Positions 40,930 to 49,410 of a stretch of DNA of 64,000 bases are shown here, in pieces. Position numbers and translations under genes: made by a program. The stretch's first letter is position 1. Each line of letters opens with the position of its first letter. Under the pieces are notes generated by a model, which was given only the letters and a program-made list of their open reading frames with translations, did not search any database and was not told where the DNA came from. The stretch comes from CAVYVZ01 sp963772065. Lineage in GTDB: Bacteria > Acidobacteriota > Vicinamibacteria > Vicinamibacterales > UBA2999. The DNA lies in the NCBI GenBank assembly GCA_963772065.1, contig CAVYVZ010000010.1, positions 1,178,001-1,242,000 of the forward strand, read 5' to 3'.

Positions 40930-41355
40930 TCACCCGACTACGTCTATTCCCATTGACCGCGCCGTGCCTCGCACGGTCTTCACTGCGGACTCGAGCGAAT
41001 CGCAATTGAGGTCGGGCATCTTCGTCTTCGCGATGTCCTCGACCTGCTTCGCGGTGACCGTGCCCACCTTGTTGCGGTTCGGTTCGGCGGATCCCTTCGC
41101 GAGATTCGCCACCTTCTTCAGCAGCACCGACGCCGGCGGCGTCTTGGTGATGAAGGTGTAGCTGCGGTCGGCATAAATCGTCACGACGACCGGAATGATC
41201 AGACCGTCGTCCTTCGCCGTCTTCGCGTTGAAGTTCTTGCAGAAGTCCATGATGTTCACGCCGTGGGGACCGAGCGCGGTGCCCACCGGCGGCGCGGGCG
41301 TGGCCTTGCCCGCGGGAATCTGCAGCTTCACCATTGCCTGAACTTTCTTCGCCAT
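40930..41355 (-). CDS. rplK: Ribosomal protein L11
   Basis: 141 residues, intact. The N-terminal domain reads VKLQIPAGKATPAPPVGTAL, GPHGVNIMDFCKNFNAKTA and the proline-containing thiostrepton-binding region. The C-terminal rRNA-binding domain is MPDLNCDSLESAVKTVRGTA followed by RSMGIDVVG. It binds 23S rRNA at the GTPase centre. It follows nusG by 32 bp and is followed by the 138-bp repeat-bearing spacer before rplA. Confidence 0.97.
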   Translation of the reverse strand: MAKKVQAMVKLQIPAGKATPAPPVGTALGPHGVNIMDFCKNFNAKTAKDDGLIIPVVVTIYADRSYTFITKTPPASVLLKKVANLAKGSAEPNRNKVGTVTAKQVEDIAKTKMPDLNCDSLESAVKTVRGTARSMGIDVVG

Positions 41356-41357
41356 CG

Positions 41358-41400
41358 TCTCTGGTCTCTAGTTCTCTGGTCTCTGGTCTAACCAGAGATC
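41358..41400. repeat. CTCTGGT-type repeat, nusG-rplK spacer
   Basis: CTCTGGTCTCTAGTTCTCTGG, in words of CTCTGGT, is repeated about three times and followed by the inverted word ACCAGAGA. The element fills the 32-bp spacer and runs into the nusG 3' end: the last codons (Ile-Ser-Gly-stop, ATC TCT GGT TAG) are themselves part of the repeat. Confidence 0.7.
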
Positions 41401-41969
41401 TTTTCTACCTGCAAAAAGTCCAATTCCACGGGCGTCGAGCGGCCGAAGATCGTGACCATCACCTTCAGCGTGTTCTTGTCGAGGTTCACTTCATCCACCA
41501 CGCCGTTGAAGCTGGTGAACGGACCCTCGTTGATGCGCACGTGATCGCCCTTGTCGAACGTGTACTTCGGCTTCGGCTTCTCCGCCGCCGTCTTCACCTG
41601 CTGGAGGATGTGATCGACCTCCTCCTTGCTGAGCGGCGTCGGCTTGCTGCCCGCGCCCACGAAGCCGGTCACCTTCGGCGTGTTCTTCACCACGTGCCAC
41701 GCGTGGTCCGACATGTTCATCTCGACCAGGATGTAGCCCGGGAAGAACCGGCGCGCGCTCTTCACCTCGCGGCCGCCGCGCTTCTCCACGATGTCCTCGG
41801 TCGGGATCAGGATCTCGCCAATCTCGTCCTGCAGCCCGTAGGCCTGGACGCGCTGCTCGAGCGACTCCTTCACCTTGTTCTCGAACCCCGAGTAGGTGTG
41901 GACGATGTACCAATTCTTCTGCGGATGGCCGGCGCTCGCGCCCGTATCGGCCGTGGCTAGATCGGTCAT
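41388..41969 (-). CDS. nusG: Transcription termination/antitermination factor NusG
   Basis: 193 residues from ATG 41969, chosen because it overlaps the secE stop as ATGA; longer in-frame starts translate secE out of frame. The NGN domain is NWYIVHTYSGFENKVKESLE and FFPGYILVEMNMSDHAWHVV. The KOW domain is FDKGDHVRINEGPFTSFNGV with an NTLKVMVTIFGRSTPVELDF end. NusG tethers RNA polymerase to the ribosome or Rho. The first ~20 residues are a non-conserved polar lead. Confidence 0.97.
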   Translation of the reverse strand: MTDLATADTGASAGHPQKNWYIVHTYSGFENKVKESLEQRVQAYGLQDEIGEILIPTEDIVEKRGGREVKSARRFFPGYILVEMNMSDHAWHVVKNTPKVTGFVGAGSKPTPLSKEEVDHILQQVKTAAEKPKPKYTFDKGDHVRINEGPFTSFNGVVDEVNLDKNTLKVMVTIFGRSTPVELDFLQVEKISG

Positions 41970-42232
41970 GCCCCACCAAACTTCTTGAACACCCAGTTCA
42001 CGACCCAGTTGAACGCCAGGTCGAGAGTCCAGAGGTACAGCCCGAAGAACGTCGACGTCACGATCACGACGACCGTCGTGGCGTAGACCTCCTTCTTCGA
42101 GGGCCACGTCACGCGCTTCATCTCGTTCCGGACTTCGGTGAGGAAGTTGCGGCTGTTGTGCCACCAGCCGAGAACCCCGCCGCCGCCCTCGCCGGTTCGC
42201 GCAGGCGCTTTAACGCTTTCTACGGTGCTCAT
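41966..42232 (-). CDS. secE: Preprotein translocase subunit SecE
   Basis: 88 residues from ATG 42232 (MSTVESVKAPARTG). The conserved amphipathic helix FLTEVRNEMKRVTWPSKKEV is followed by one transmembrane helix (VVVIVTSTFFGLYLWTLDLA), the minimal SecE architecture. It clamps SecY in the translocon. Position between tRNA-Trp and nusG is the bacterial norm. Confidence 0.95.
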   Translation of the reverse strand: MSTVESVKAPARTGEGGGGVLGWWHNSRNFLTEVRNEMKRVTWPSKKEVYATTVVVIVTSTFFGLYLWTLDLAFNWVVNWVFKKFGGA

Positions 42233-42265
42233 TACTCGCCGCTCGCCCCTCGCCACTTCACGTTT

Positions 42266-42341
42266 TGGCAGGTCAGGAGGGACTCGAACCCCCAGCCCCC
42301 GGTTTTGGAGACCGGTGCTCTACCAATTGAGCTACTGACCT
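42266..42341 (-). tRNA. tRNA-Trp (CCA)
   Basis: 76 nt including an encoded CCA end. Acceptor AGGTCAG pairs with CTGACCT, the anticodon loop is CTCCAAA (anticodon CCA), and the T loop is GTTCGAGTC. It lies between rpmG and secE, as in many bacteria. Confidence 0.96.
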
Positions 42342-42370
42342 ACGATCTCGATGGGCGAGATCCGAAGACA

Positions 42371-42521
42371 TTATTTTCGTTTCCTTGTGCGCCGTGTGCT
42401 TACGGCAGAAGCGACAGAACTTGCTGAACTCGAGCCGCTCCGTCGTCTTTTTCTTGTTCTTCGTCGTGCTGTAGTTACGGCGCTTACAGTCGCCACACGC
42501 CAAGTGAATGATGTCGCGCAT
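42371..42521 (-). CDS. rpmG: Ribosomal protein L33 (zinc-ribbon type), 3' end likely shifted
   Basis: Starts MRDIIHLACGDCKRRNYSTT and ends FCRFCRKHTAHKETK, with the two C-x2-C zinc pairs of the C+ form. L33 normally stops here at ~49-50 residues. As read, AAAATAATG has four A, so the frame runs on through 30 residues into tRNA-Trp (to 42273). With three A it would stop at TAA 42371-42373. I give the expected end and treat the extension as an indel artefact in an A run. Confidence 0.9.
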
Positions 42522-42526
42522 AACAC

Positions 42527-43722
<1,196 letters not shown>

Positions 43723-43742
43723 TGTTTCCTGCTCGCGTTATC

Positions 43743-43818
<76 letters not shown>

Positions 43819-43902
43819 CCTCGCTCACTTCAGGGCTCAGGGATCAGGAATCAGGAAGCAGGGCTGTCTCAGGTCTCAGTTAGCAGGAATCAAGGGTTAG
43901 TC
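43819..43902. repeat. CAGGAATCAGG-type degenerate repeats between tRNA-Gly and tRNA-Thr
   Basis: Words CAGGGCTCAGGGATCAGG, AATCAGGAAGCAGGG and GTCTCAGGTCTCAG follow one another, then AGCAGGAATCAAGGG. The complements (CCTGATTCC, CCTGCTTTCC) are abundant in the next spacer at 43978-44136, so the two arms could pair around tRNA-Gly in a precursor. Confidence 0.65.
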
Positions 43903-43977
43903 TGGAGCGGGAGACGGGGATCGAACCCGCGACCAACAGCTTGGAAGGCTGTGACTCTACCACTGAGTTACTCCCGC
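43903..43977 (-). tRNA. tRNA-Gly (TCC)
   Basis: 75 nt with an encoded CCA. Acceptor GCGGGAG pairs with CTCCCGC; the anticodon loop is CTTCCAA (TCC). It is flanked on both sides by CTGATTCC-type repeats. Confidence 0.95.
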
Positions 43978-44136
43978 CTTCGGAACCAGATTCCTGATGT
44001 CTTTCGCTCGGCGCTGATTGCCTGCTCGGCGCGCTGCCTGAATCCTTCTTCCCTCGACCTTCCTGATTCCCTGATTCCTGCTTTCCTAATCCCCCCTGAT
44101 CCCTGACTCCTGAACCCTGTTCCTTCAGCGTTCAGT
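43978..44136. repeat. CCTGATTCC-type degenerate repeats between tRNA-Tyr and tRNA-Gly
   Basis: Words CCTTCCTGATTCCCTGATTC, CTGCTTTCCTAATCCC and CTGATCCCTGACTCCTGAAC repeat with variation, mostly in one direction. They are complementary to the words left of tRNA-Gly (43819-43902). No gene or promoter stands out in the 159 bp. Confidence 0.65.
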
Positions 44137-44223
44137 TGGTGGGGAGGGGAGGGTTCGAACCTCCGTAGCCACTAGGGCGGCAGATTTACAGTCTGCTGCG
44201 ATTGACCGCTCCGCCACCTCCCC
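44137..44223 (-). tRNA. tRNA-Tyr (GTA)
   Basis: 87 nt with an encoded CCA and a long class II variable arm. Acceptor GGGGAGG pairs with CCTCCCC; the anticodon loop is CTGTAAA (GTA). Confidence 0.96.
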
Positions 44224-44235
44224 TTACTCTGTACC

Positions 44236-44330
44236 TCTGTCGTGCGAAAGCCTCGGGCCTCGGGGCTCAGGCCCTCAGGACTGAGACAGCCCTGCGGCCT
44301 GAGGCCAGAATCCTGAATCTTCGCATGTGC
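44236..44330. repeat. GGCCTCAGG-type inverted repeats between tRNA-Thr and tRNA-Tyr
   Basis: GCCTCGGGCCTCGGGGCTCAGG and CCCTCAGG on the left, in words of GCCTCGG, face CCTGCGGCCTGAGGCC on the right, with a GACTGAGACAGC centre, then AATCCTGAATC. The arms can pair into a GC-rich hairpin. The rest of the 166-bp spacer shows no gene. Confidence 0.65.
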
Positions 44331-44389
44331 TTTTTGATAACGTGTGTCCGGCGCGTTCCCAGAAGATGCTGGCGTGGGAGCGAAGCCCG

Positions 44390-44466
44390 TGGAGCTGGCG
44401 GAGGGATTTGAACCCCCGACCGGCTGATTACAAATCAGCTGCTCTACCGGACTGAGCTACGCCAGC
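44390..44466 (-). tRNA. tRNA-Thr (TGT)
   Basis: 77 nt with an encoded CCA. Acceptor GCTGGCG pairs with CGCCAGC; the anticodon loop is TTTGTAA (TGT). It is the first gene of the tRNA-tuf cluster. Confidence 0.95.
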
Positions 44467-44511
44467 CAGACAAAGAGCAGATAATAGCAGTTCTCGTGCC
44501 AGACGTGCAAG

Positions 44512-44546
44512 CACATGGGTAGGCCTGCCGTAAAGGCCTTGCCCTA
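44512..44546. repeat. Hairpin downstream of rlmB
   Basis: On the plus strand GGGTAGGCCT and AGGCCTTGCCC enclose GCCGTAA, giving a strong stem just after the rlmB stop codon. There is no T run on either side, so it is not a standard intrinsic terminator. It could stop transcription with Rho or protect the mRNA end. Confidence 0.45.
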
Positions 44547-45290
44547 CTCTGCCGTATGTCGCGCCCCTGTGTGGGGCGCCCGGCCACGCTGACGAACCGC
44601 TTCGAACAGCGCGATTCCCGCCGCTACCGAGACATTGAGGCTGCCTACATGCCCCGCCATCGGTATCGACACGAGGCGGTCGCATCGCTCACGCACCAAC
44701 CTCCGAAGCCCGGAACCCTCAGCGCCCAGGACAATTGCCGTCGGGAGGGTGAAGTCGATTGCGTCATACGTCGTCGGCGCTTCACCCGCCAGACCGACAG
44801 TCCAGACGCCCGCGTCCTTCAATTCTCCTACTGCGCGCGCGATGTTGACCACCTCGGCAACCTTGACGTGGGCGACCGCTCCCGCCGACGCCTTGGCTGC
44901 CGCACCCTCTAGAGGAGCCGACCGGCGCTCCTGAAGGACGACGCCGTGCGCGCCCGCGGCATCCGCCGTCCGCAGAATCGCGCCGAGGTTGTGGGGGTCT
45001 TCGATGCCGTCGAGCACGACGATCAGCGCGGGCCCATGGGCCCCACGTACCAGCTCCTCGACGCTGTAGGTTGAGACGCCTTCGACGTCGGCAACGATCC
45101 CTTGGTGAACGCCTCGCTTCGCATCCCGGTCGAGGACCTCCGCCGGCACGCGTCGAACCTTCACGCCTTGCTCCGCGGCCACGGCAAGCAGCTGCCGCAT
45201 GCGATCGCCGCCGCGATCCCCCACGCGCAGCTCCTTGACGCGGCCGGCGCGCAGCGCCTCGAGCACCGGATTGATCCCGTAGACAATCAC
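44544..45290 (-). CDS. rlmB: 23S rRNA (guanosine-2'-O-)-methyltransferase RlmB-type (SpoU family)
   Basis: 248 residues from GTG 45290, which overlaps the gltX stop as GTGA; this start gives the typical VIVYGINPVLEALRAGRVKE. The substrate-binding L30e-like domain is residues ~1-75. The SPOUT domain shows VLDGIEDPHNLGAILRTADA, AIVLGAEGSGLRRLVRERCD and SIPMAGHVGSLNVSVAAGIA, the three knot motifs. It methylates a 23S rRNA guanosine ribose (Gm2251 in E. coli). It is translationally coupled to gltX. Confidence 0.93.
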   Translation of the reverse strand: MIVYGINPVLEALRAGRVKELRVGDRGGDRMRQLLAVAAEQGVKVRRVPAEVLDRDAKRGVHQGIVADVEGVSTYSVEELVRGAHGPALIVVLDGIEDPHNLGAILRTADAAGAHGVVLQERRSAPLEGAAAKASAGAVAHVKVAEVVNIARAVGELKDAGVWTVGLAGEAPTTYDAIDFTLPTAIVLGAEGSGLRRLVRERCDRLVSIPMAGHVGSLNVSVAAGIALFEAVRQRGRAPHTGARHTAE

Positions 45291-46786
45291 CGCGCAGAGG
45301 CCTCGAGAAAAGCCGTGGCTCGGTCGCGGGCGCTCTGAATTCTCGCGATACCGGAGTCGGCCGGCAGATCCGCGCCGCGTTCGATCGCCGGGACCGCCAC
45401 ATCCAGCTCCAACCCCTCCCACTCACCTGTCAGCGCAAGACGGATCGGGTGGAAGAGCGCTTTGCCCTTCTGCGCTGTCTTCTCGCGGACCCGCCCCGCG
45501 GCCGCTCGGAACGCCTCTTTGTCGTACATGCGAACGCCGCGGGCCAGCTCTTCGCTGAGCGCGGCGATCACGGTGCGGGTGTTGGGCTCCGCCGCCTCGG
45601 CGCGAATCACCGGGTCTGCAAGCGCGCGATCGGCGGAATAGTCGAAGAGAAAGTGCAAGCGCGCCGGCACCTGCTCGACGCGATCGACCGACGCGGCAGC
45701 CGGAGGAACCGCACGCGCCAGAAAATCGAGAGCGAGCGCGTTCGGTTCGGTCACCCACCCGGCCCGCTGAAGGTGCGGAACGGCCAGACGCACCAGCCGC
45801 TCGTGGCTGGCGAGCTTCAGGTAGTGCCGATTCACCCACGCGAGCTTCTCGACGTCGAACACGCTCGCGCTGTGCCCCACCCGCTCGAGCTCGAACCGGC
45901 GGGCGAGCTCGTCGAGCGGCAGCAGCTCGTCTCCTTCGCCCGGCGACCAGCCGAGCAGCGCGAGGTAGTTCGCAAGCGCCTCGGGAAGATACCCGCGTTC
46001 ACGGAACTCTTTCACCGACGTCGCGCCGTGCCGCTTCGAGAGAGGACTGTGATCGGGTCCCATGACCATCGAGACGTGCCCGAATCGCGGCGGCGTCCAG
46101 CCGAACGCCTCGTAGATGAGGATCTGACGGGGCGTATTCGAGATGTGATCCTCGCCGCGGATCACATGCGTGATGTCCATCAGGTGGTCGTCGATGACCA
46201 CGGCGAAGTTGTACGCTGGAACGCCATCCGATCTGACGAGGACAGGATCGCCGATGATTTCGGTGTCGAAGCGAACGTCTCCGCGGACGAGATCGCGAAA
46301 TGCCACGACGCGCGCCTCGGGCACGCGGAAGCGAACGACAGCCGGCTCGCCGCCTTCGACGCGCCGCTTCGCTTCGTCGCGCGGGATTGCCCGGCACGTT
46401 CCTGCGTACATCGGGGCGCGACCCGCGGCAAGAGCCGCCTGGCGATCCGCCTCGAGCTTCTCGGGAGCGCAGAAGCAATGGTACGCATGCCCACGGTCGA
46501 TGAGCTCCCGTGCGTACGCGCGATACGCATCGAGGCGCTCGGATTGACGGTAGGGGCCTTTTTCGCCGCCGGCACCGAGGCCTTCATTCCAATCGAGCCC
46601 CAGCCAGCGCAGGTCTTCGACAATGGCACGCTCGGACTCCTTCGTGGACCGCTCGAAATCCGTGTCCTCGATGCGCAGGATGAACGTGCCGCCGTGATGC
46701 CGGGCAAGCAGCCAGTTGAACAACGCAGTCCGCGCGTTGCCAACATGCAGCTGGCCAGTCGGACTTGGAGCAAACCTGATCCTCAT
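45287..46786 (-). CDS. gltX: Glutamyl-tRNA synthetase
   Basis: 499 residues, intact. The class I HIGH motif is PSPTGQLHVGNARTALFNWL and the KMSKS equivalent is PLSKRHGATSVKEF. The specificity region FILRIEDTDFERSTKESERA and the helical anticodon domain at the C-terminus (WVNRHYLKLASHERLVRLAV) are typical. It charges tRNA-Glu; whether it also charges tRNA-Gln cannot be told, and no GatCAB or GlnRS lies in the window. It overlaps ispDF upstream and rlmB downstream by 4 bp each. Confidence 0.96.
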   Translation of the reverse strand: MRIRFAPSPTGQLHVGNARTALFNWLLARHHGGTFILRIEDTDFERSTKESERAIVEDLRWLGLDWNEGLGAGGEKGPYRQSERLDAYRAYARELIDRGHAYHCFCAPEKLEADRQAALAAGRAPMYAGTCRAIPRDEAKRRVEGGEPAVVRFRVPEARVVAFRDLVRGDVRFDTEIIGDPVLVRSDGVPAYNFAVVIDDHLMDITHVIRGEDHISNTPRQILIYEAFGWTPPRFGHVSMVMGPDHSPLSKRHGATSVKEFRERGYLPEALANYLALLGWSPGEGDELLPLDELARRFELERVGHSASVFDVEKLAWVNRHYLKLASHERLVRLAVPHLQRAGWVTEPNALALDFLARAVPPAAASVDRVEQVPARLHFLFDYSADRALADPVIRAEAAEPNTRTVIAALSEELARGVRMYDKEAFRAAAGRVREKTAQKGKALFHPIRLALTGEWEGLELDVAVPAIERGADLPADSGIARIQSARDRATAFLEASAR

Positions 46787-47937
46787 CGCGACAACAGCGC
46801 GACCGCGTGCACCGCGATCGACTCACCGGCACCCATCGAGTCGACGCCCTCGTTCGTCTTTCCCTTGATGCTCACCTGGCTGGCGGCGCACCCGAGGGCG
46901 CGGGCGAGGTTCGTGACCATCGTGTCGAGATATGGCACCAGCTTCGGCTTCTGCGCGATCACGATGACGTCGACGTTGACGATCGCGAAGCCCGCGGCGG
47001 AGACAATCCCCACCGCGCGGCGGAGGAGCTCGAGACTGTTTGCATCCTTCCAGGCGTGATCGGAATCGGGAAAGTGGCGCCCGATGTCGCCGGCGCCCGC
47101 CGCGCCGAGAATCGCGTCGGTCACGGCGTGACAGACCACGTCGGCATCGGAGTGCCCCAGCAGTCCCCGTTCGAATGGAATCGTCACGCCGGCCAGAATC
47201 AAGGGCCGACCCGCGACAAGACGATGCAGGTCGTACCCGTTCCCGATGCGCAGCGCCGGCGCGCTGCCACCCAGGAGAGACTCCGCGATGGCGAGGTCGT
47301 CGGGCGTCGTGATCTTGATATTGCGAGGGTCACCCTCGACGAGTCGCACCGCGTGGCCCGCCTGCTCGGCAAGCATGGCTTCATCGGTCGCATCGGCGCC
47401 GGCATGGCCGCCCAGGGCCAGCGCGGCCCGCAGCACGTCCACGCGAAACGCTTGCGGTGTCTGCGCGAGAAAGATCTCCTCCCTCGGCAGCGTGGCGGCA
47501 ATCATCCGGTCGCGACTGGCACGCTTGACCGTATCGCGCGCAGGCAGCGCGGCAATCGCCGCTCCGACATCCCGGGCCCCATCGACCGTGCGGCGAATGA
47601 GATCGTCCGTCACGAGCGGCCGCGCCGCATCATGTATCACCACGATCCGCGCGCGATCCTCGACGCGCGCGAACGCGCGCGCCACGGAGTCCTGGCGCCG
47701 CTCGCCTCCCTCGACCACCTCGATCGGCTTCGGCGCCCCCCGCGTGTAGGCGGGCGGATTGGCCGCGAGATCCGACGGCAGCGCCACTACGACGTCGTCG
47801 ATCACCGCACTCCGTGCGAATGCCTCGATGCTCCGCTGCAGGATCGGCACGCCGCCGAGCACGAGCAGCTGCTTGGGTCGATCGCCGCCGAAGCGCGCGC
47901 CACGGCCGGCTGCGGCGATGATGGCGGAAACGTGCAC
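46783..47937 (-). CDS. ispDF: Bifunctional IspD-IspF isoprenoid enzyme
   Basis: 384 residues. Residues 1-225 are IspD (MEP cytidylyltransferase): AIIAAAGRGARFGGDRPKQL, VIHDAARPLVTDDLIRR and QTPQAFRVDVLRAAL. Residues ~228-384 are IspF (2-C-methyl-erythritol 2,4-cyclodiphosphate synthase): RIGNGYDLHRLVAGRPLIL, LLGHSDADVVCHAVTDAILG, IGRHFPDSD and KGKTNEGVDSMGAGESIAVH. These are steps 3 and 5 of the MEP pathway; IspE, the step between, is at 58810-59739. Fusions of D and F are known in several phyla. It is coupled to gltX by a 4-bp overlap. Confidence 0.95.
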   Translation of the reverse strand: MHVSAIIAAAGRGARFGGDRPKQLLVLGGVPILQRSIEAFARSAVIDDVVVALPSDLAANPPAYTRGAPKPIEVVEGGERRQDSVARAFARVEDRARIVVIHDAARPLVTDDLIRRTVDGARDVGAAIAALPARDTVKRASRDRMIAATLPREEIFLAQTPQAFRVDVLRAALALGGHAGADATDEAMLAEQAGHAVRLVEGDPRNIKITTPDDLAIAESLLGGSAPALRIGNGYDLHRLVAGRPLILAGVTIPFERGLLGHSDADVVCHAVTDAILGAAGAGDIGRHFPDSDHAWKDANSLELLRRAVGIVSAAGFAIVNVDVIVIAQKPKLVPYLDTMVTNLARALGCAASQVSIKGKTNEGVDSMGAGESIAVHAVALLSR

Positions 47938-47946
47938 GCGGAAATT

Positions 47947-48591
47947 CTATCCGACGTGACGGTCGCGCTCGCGGGCGCCGGTGAACTCGGCCATCCGCCG
48001 TGCGGTCGCATCGAGGACGCGCGCGAGGCGCGCCGGCTCGAACGAACGCGGCGCGAAAACCACCACGAGCGCCGTGGTCGTTGCCGTCGTCACCATCGTG
48101 CGCGCCGAATCGGACGTCGGATTCCCGAATGGCCCGCGCGAGTCGACCAGGCAAATGCGCCCGGCCACGTGCACGGCGTCCTTTCGAATGCCGGGATACG
48201 CCTCGCCTTCGCGGCCCAGGCGCATTTCGACCGCGTCGCCTTCGACATTCGCAAGATCGTAGAGGCCGTACGGCAGCTGGAACTCGAGCGAGCACCAGTT
48301 GCAGACGTCGACCATCGAGTTGATCCGCGGGAGCGGATCGCCTTTCCGAACTCGCCGAAGGAGCGCTTCAGACGACGGTCGCGTCTTCGTCGGGTCGAGA
48401 CCAACCTGCTTGTACATCGTCCGCACCGCTGCGGTGTCTTCCGGCGGTCTGGCGCGAACCTCGGCTTCGGCCGCCCCAAGCGCCGCCTCGAGGCGTGGCT
48501 CCCGTTCCACCACCGTTGCGCCAGCGAGCCACAGCAGCCCGGGCCGGACGATATCGACGACATCAGAGCCTACGTGGAACTCCTCGACCAT
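47947..48591 (-). CDS. B3/B4 tRNA-binding-domain protein
   Basis: 214 residues. The core matches the B3/B4 domain of phenylalanyl-tRNA synthetase beta: EALLRRVRKGDPLPRINSMV, DVCNWCSLEFQLPYGLYDL and the GRICLVDSRGPFGNPTSDSA segment. Stand-alone B3/B4 proteins may edit or bind mischarged tRNA, but none of this subgroup is well studied. It lies 10 bp upstream of ispDF, same strand, beside gltX and rlmB, which fits a tRNA-related role. Confidence 0.85.
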   Translation of the reverse strand: MVEEFHVGSDVVDIVRPGLLWLAGATVVEREPRLEAALGAAEAEVRARPPEDTAAVRTMYKQVGLDPTKTRPSSEALLRRVRKGDPLPRINSMVDVCNWCSLEFQLPYGLYDLANVEGDAVEMRLGREGEAYPGIRKDAVHVAGRICLVDSRGPFGNPTSDSARTMVTTATTTALVVVFAPRSFEPARLARVLDATARRMAEFTGARERDRHVG

Positions 48592-48612
48592 TGGTCCGTG
48601 CGTTGCGGCGTG

Positions 48613-49404
48613 TTACGTGCCCGCGCGGCGGGCGGCGCGGATCGATCCGCTATCCGTGCTGCGGGCTGAATGATCGGCAACATCCGATTCCGCGAGGGGC
48701 CGGATAATCTGGCGCACGCGCTCCCCGAATTCCTTGACGTCCACGCCCGCGAGTCCCGCCGTCTCGATCGGATCGTGGGCGACGAGGCGCACGCGCCCGG
48801 GGTGCGCGGCGAGCTGCCCTTTGGCCATGATGCGCCGCGTGCCGGTGAGCGATAGCGGGACGACGGCGAGGCCCGCCTGCAGCGCAATCTGAAAGCTCCC
48901 GGCTTTGAACGGCGCGACGCGTCCGTCGACGCTGCGGGTGCCTTCGGGATACACGATGAGCGAGAGGCCGAGCGACGTGAGCCGGCCTGCCCATTCGAAA
49001 ATCGCGGCCCGGTCCGGCCGCCTGCGGTCGACGAGGATATGACCTGTGCGGCGCAGGTGCCAGCCGAGCACCGGGAAGCGGCCGACGGCATCCTTGGAGA
49101 TGATCCGCAGCTGAAATGGCAGCGTGGCAAAGAGCACCGCGGTGTCGTAGTGGCTCTGATGATTCGACACGAACACGTAGGTGCGTCCGGGCTCCAGCCG
49201 CTCCATGCCCTCCACGGTCACGCGAACGCCGGTGGTCAGGAGAATCAGTCTGGCCCACGCGCGCGCGCACCGATGGCCGAAGTAGCCGCGCTTGTCGAAG
49301 ACGCTCGAACCGATCGAGAGCGCGCCGAGCACGATCGTGTACACACCGATCGCGGGGATCAGGAAAAAAACCGTGCGCCACCAATGAAATGGCGGAAGGT
49401 TCAC
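48613..49404 (-). CDS. plsC: 1-acyl-sn-glycerol-3-phosphate acyltransferase (PlsC family)
   Basis: 263 residues. An N-terminal membrane helix (TVFFLIPAIGVYTIVLGALS) precedes the acyltransferase domain. Catalytic block I is NHQSHYDTAVLF (H-x4-D), block III is LIVYPEGTRSVDGRVAPFKA and block IV is VVPLSLTGT. It would acylate lysophosphatidic acid at the inner membrane. The last ~20 residues are polar and probably disordered. It follows the PIN/TRAM gene by 6 bp. Confidence 0.9.
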   Translation of the reverse strand: MNLPPFHWWRTVFFLIPAIGVYTIVLGALSIGSSVFDKRGYFGHRCARAWARLILLTTGVRVTVEGMERLEPGRTYVFVSNHQSHYDTAVLFATLPFQLRIISKDAVGRFPVLGWHLRRTGHILVDRRRPDRAAIFEWAGRLTSLGLSLIVYPEGTRSVDGRVAPFKAGSFQIALQAGLAVVPLSLTGTRRIMAKGQLAAHPGRVRLVAHDPIETAGLAGVDVKEFGERVRQIIRPLAESDVADHSARSTDSGSIRAARRAGT

Positions 49405-49410
49405 ACCCTC

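Noticed and set aside
42273..42371. A long form of L33 reaching into tRNA-Trp
   Set aside because: L33 ends in HKETK. The extra 30 residues are spacer and tRNA sequence opened by one extra A in an A run.
44512..44546. Intrinsic terminator after rlmB
   Set aside because: The stem is good but no T run follows on either strand, so it is listed only as a hairpin.
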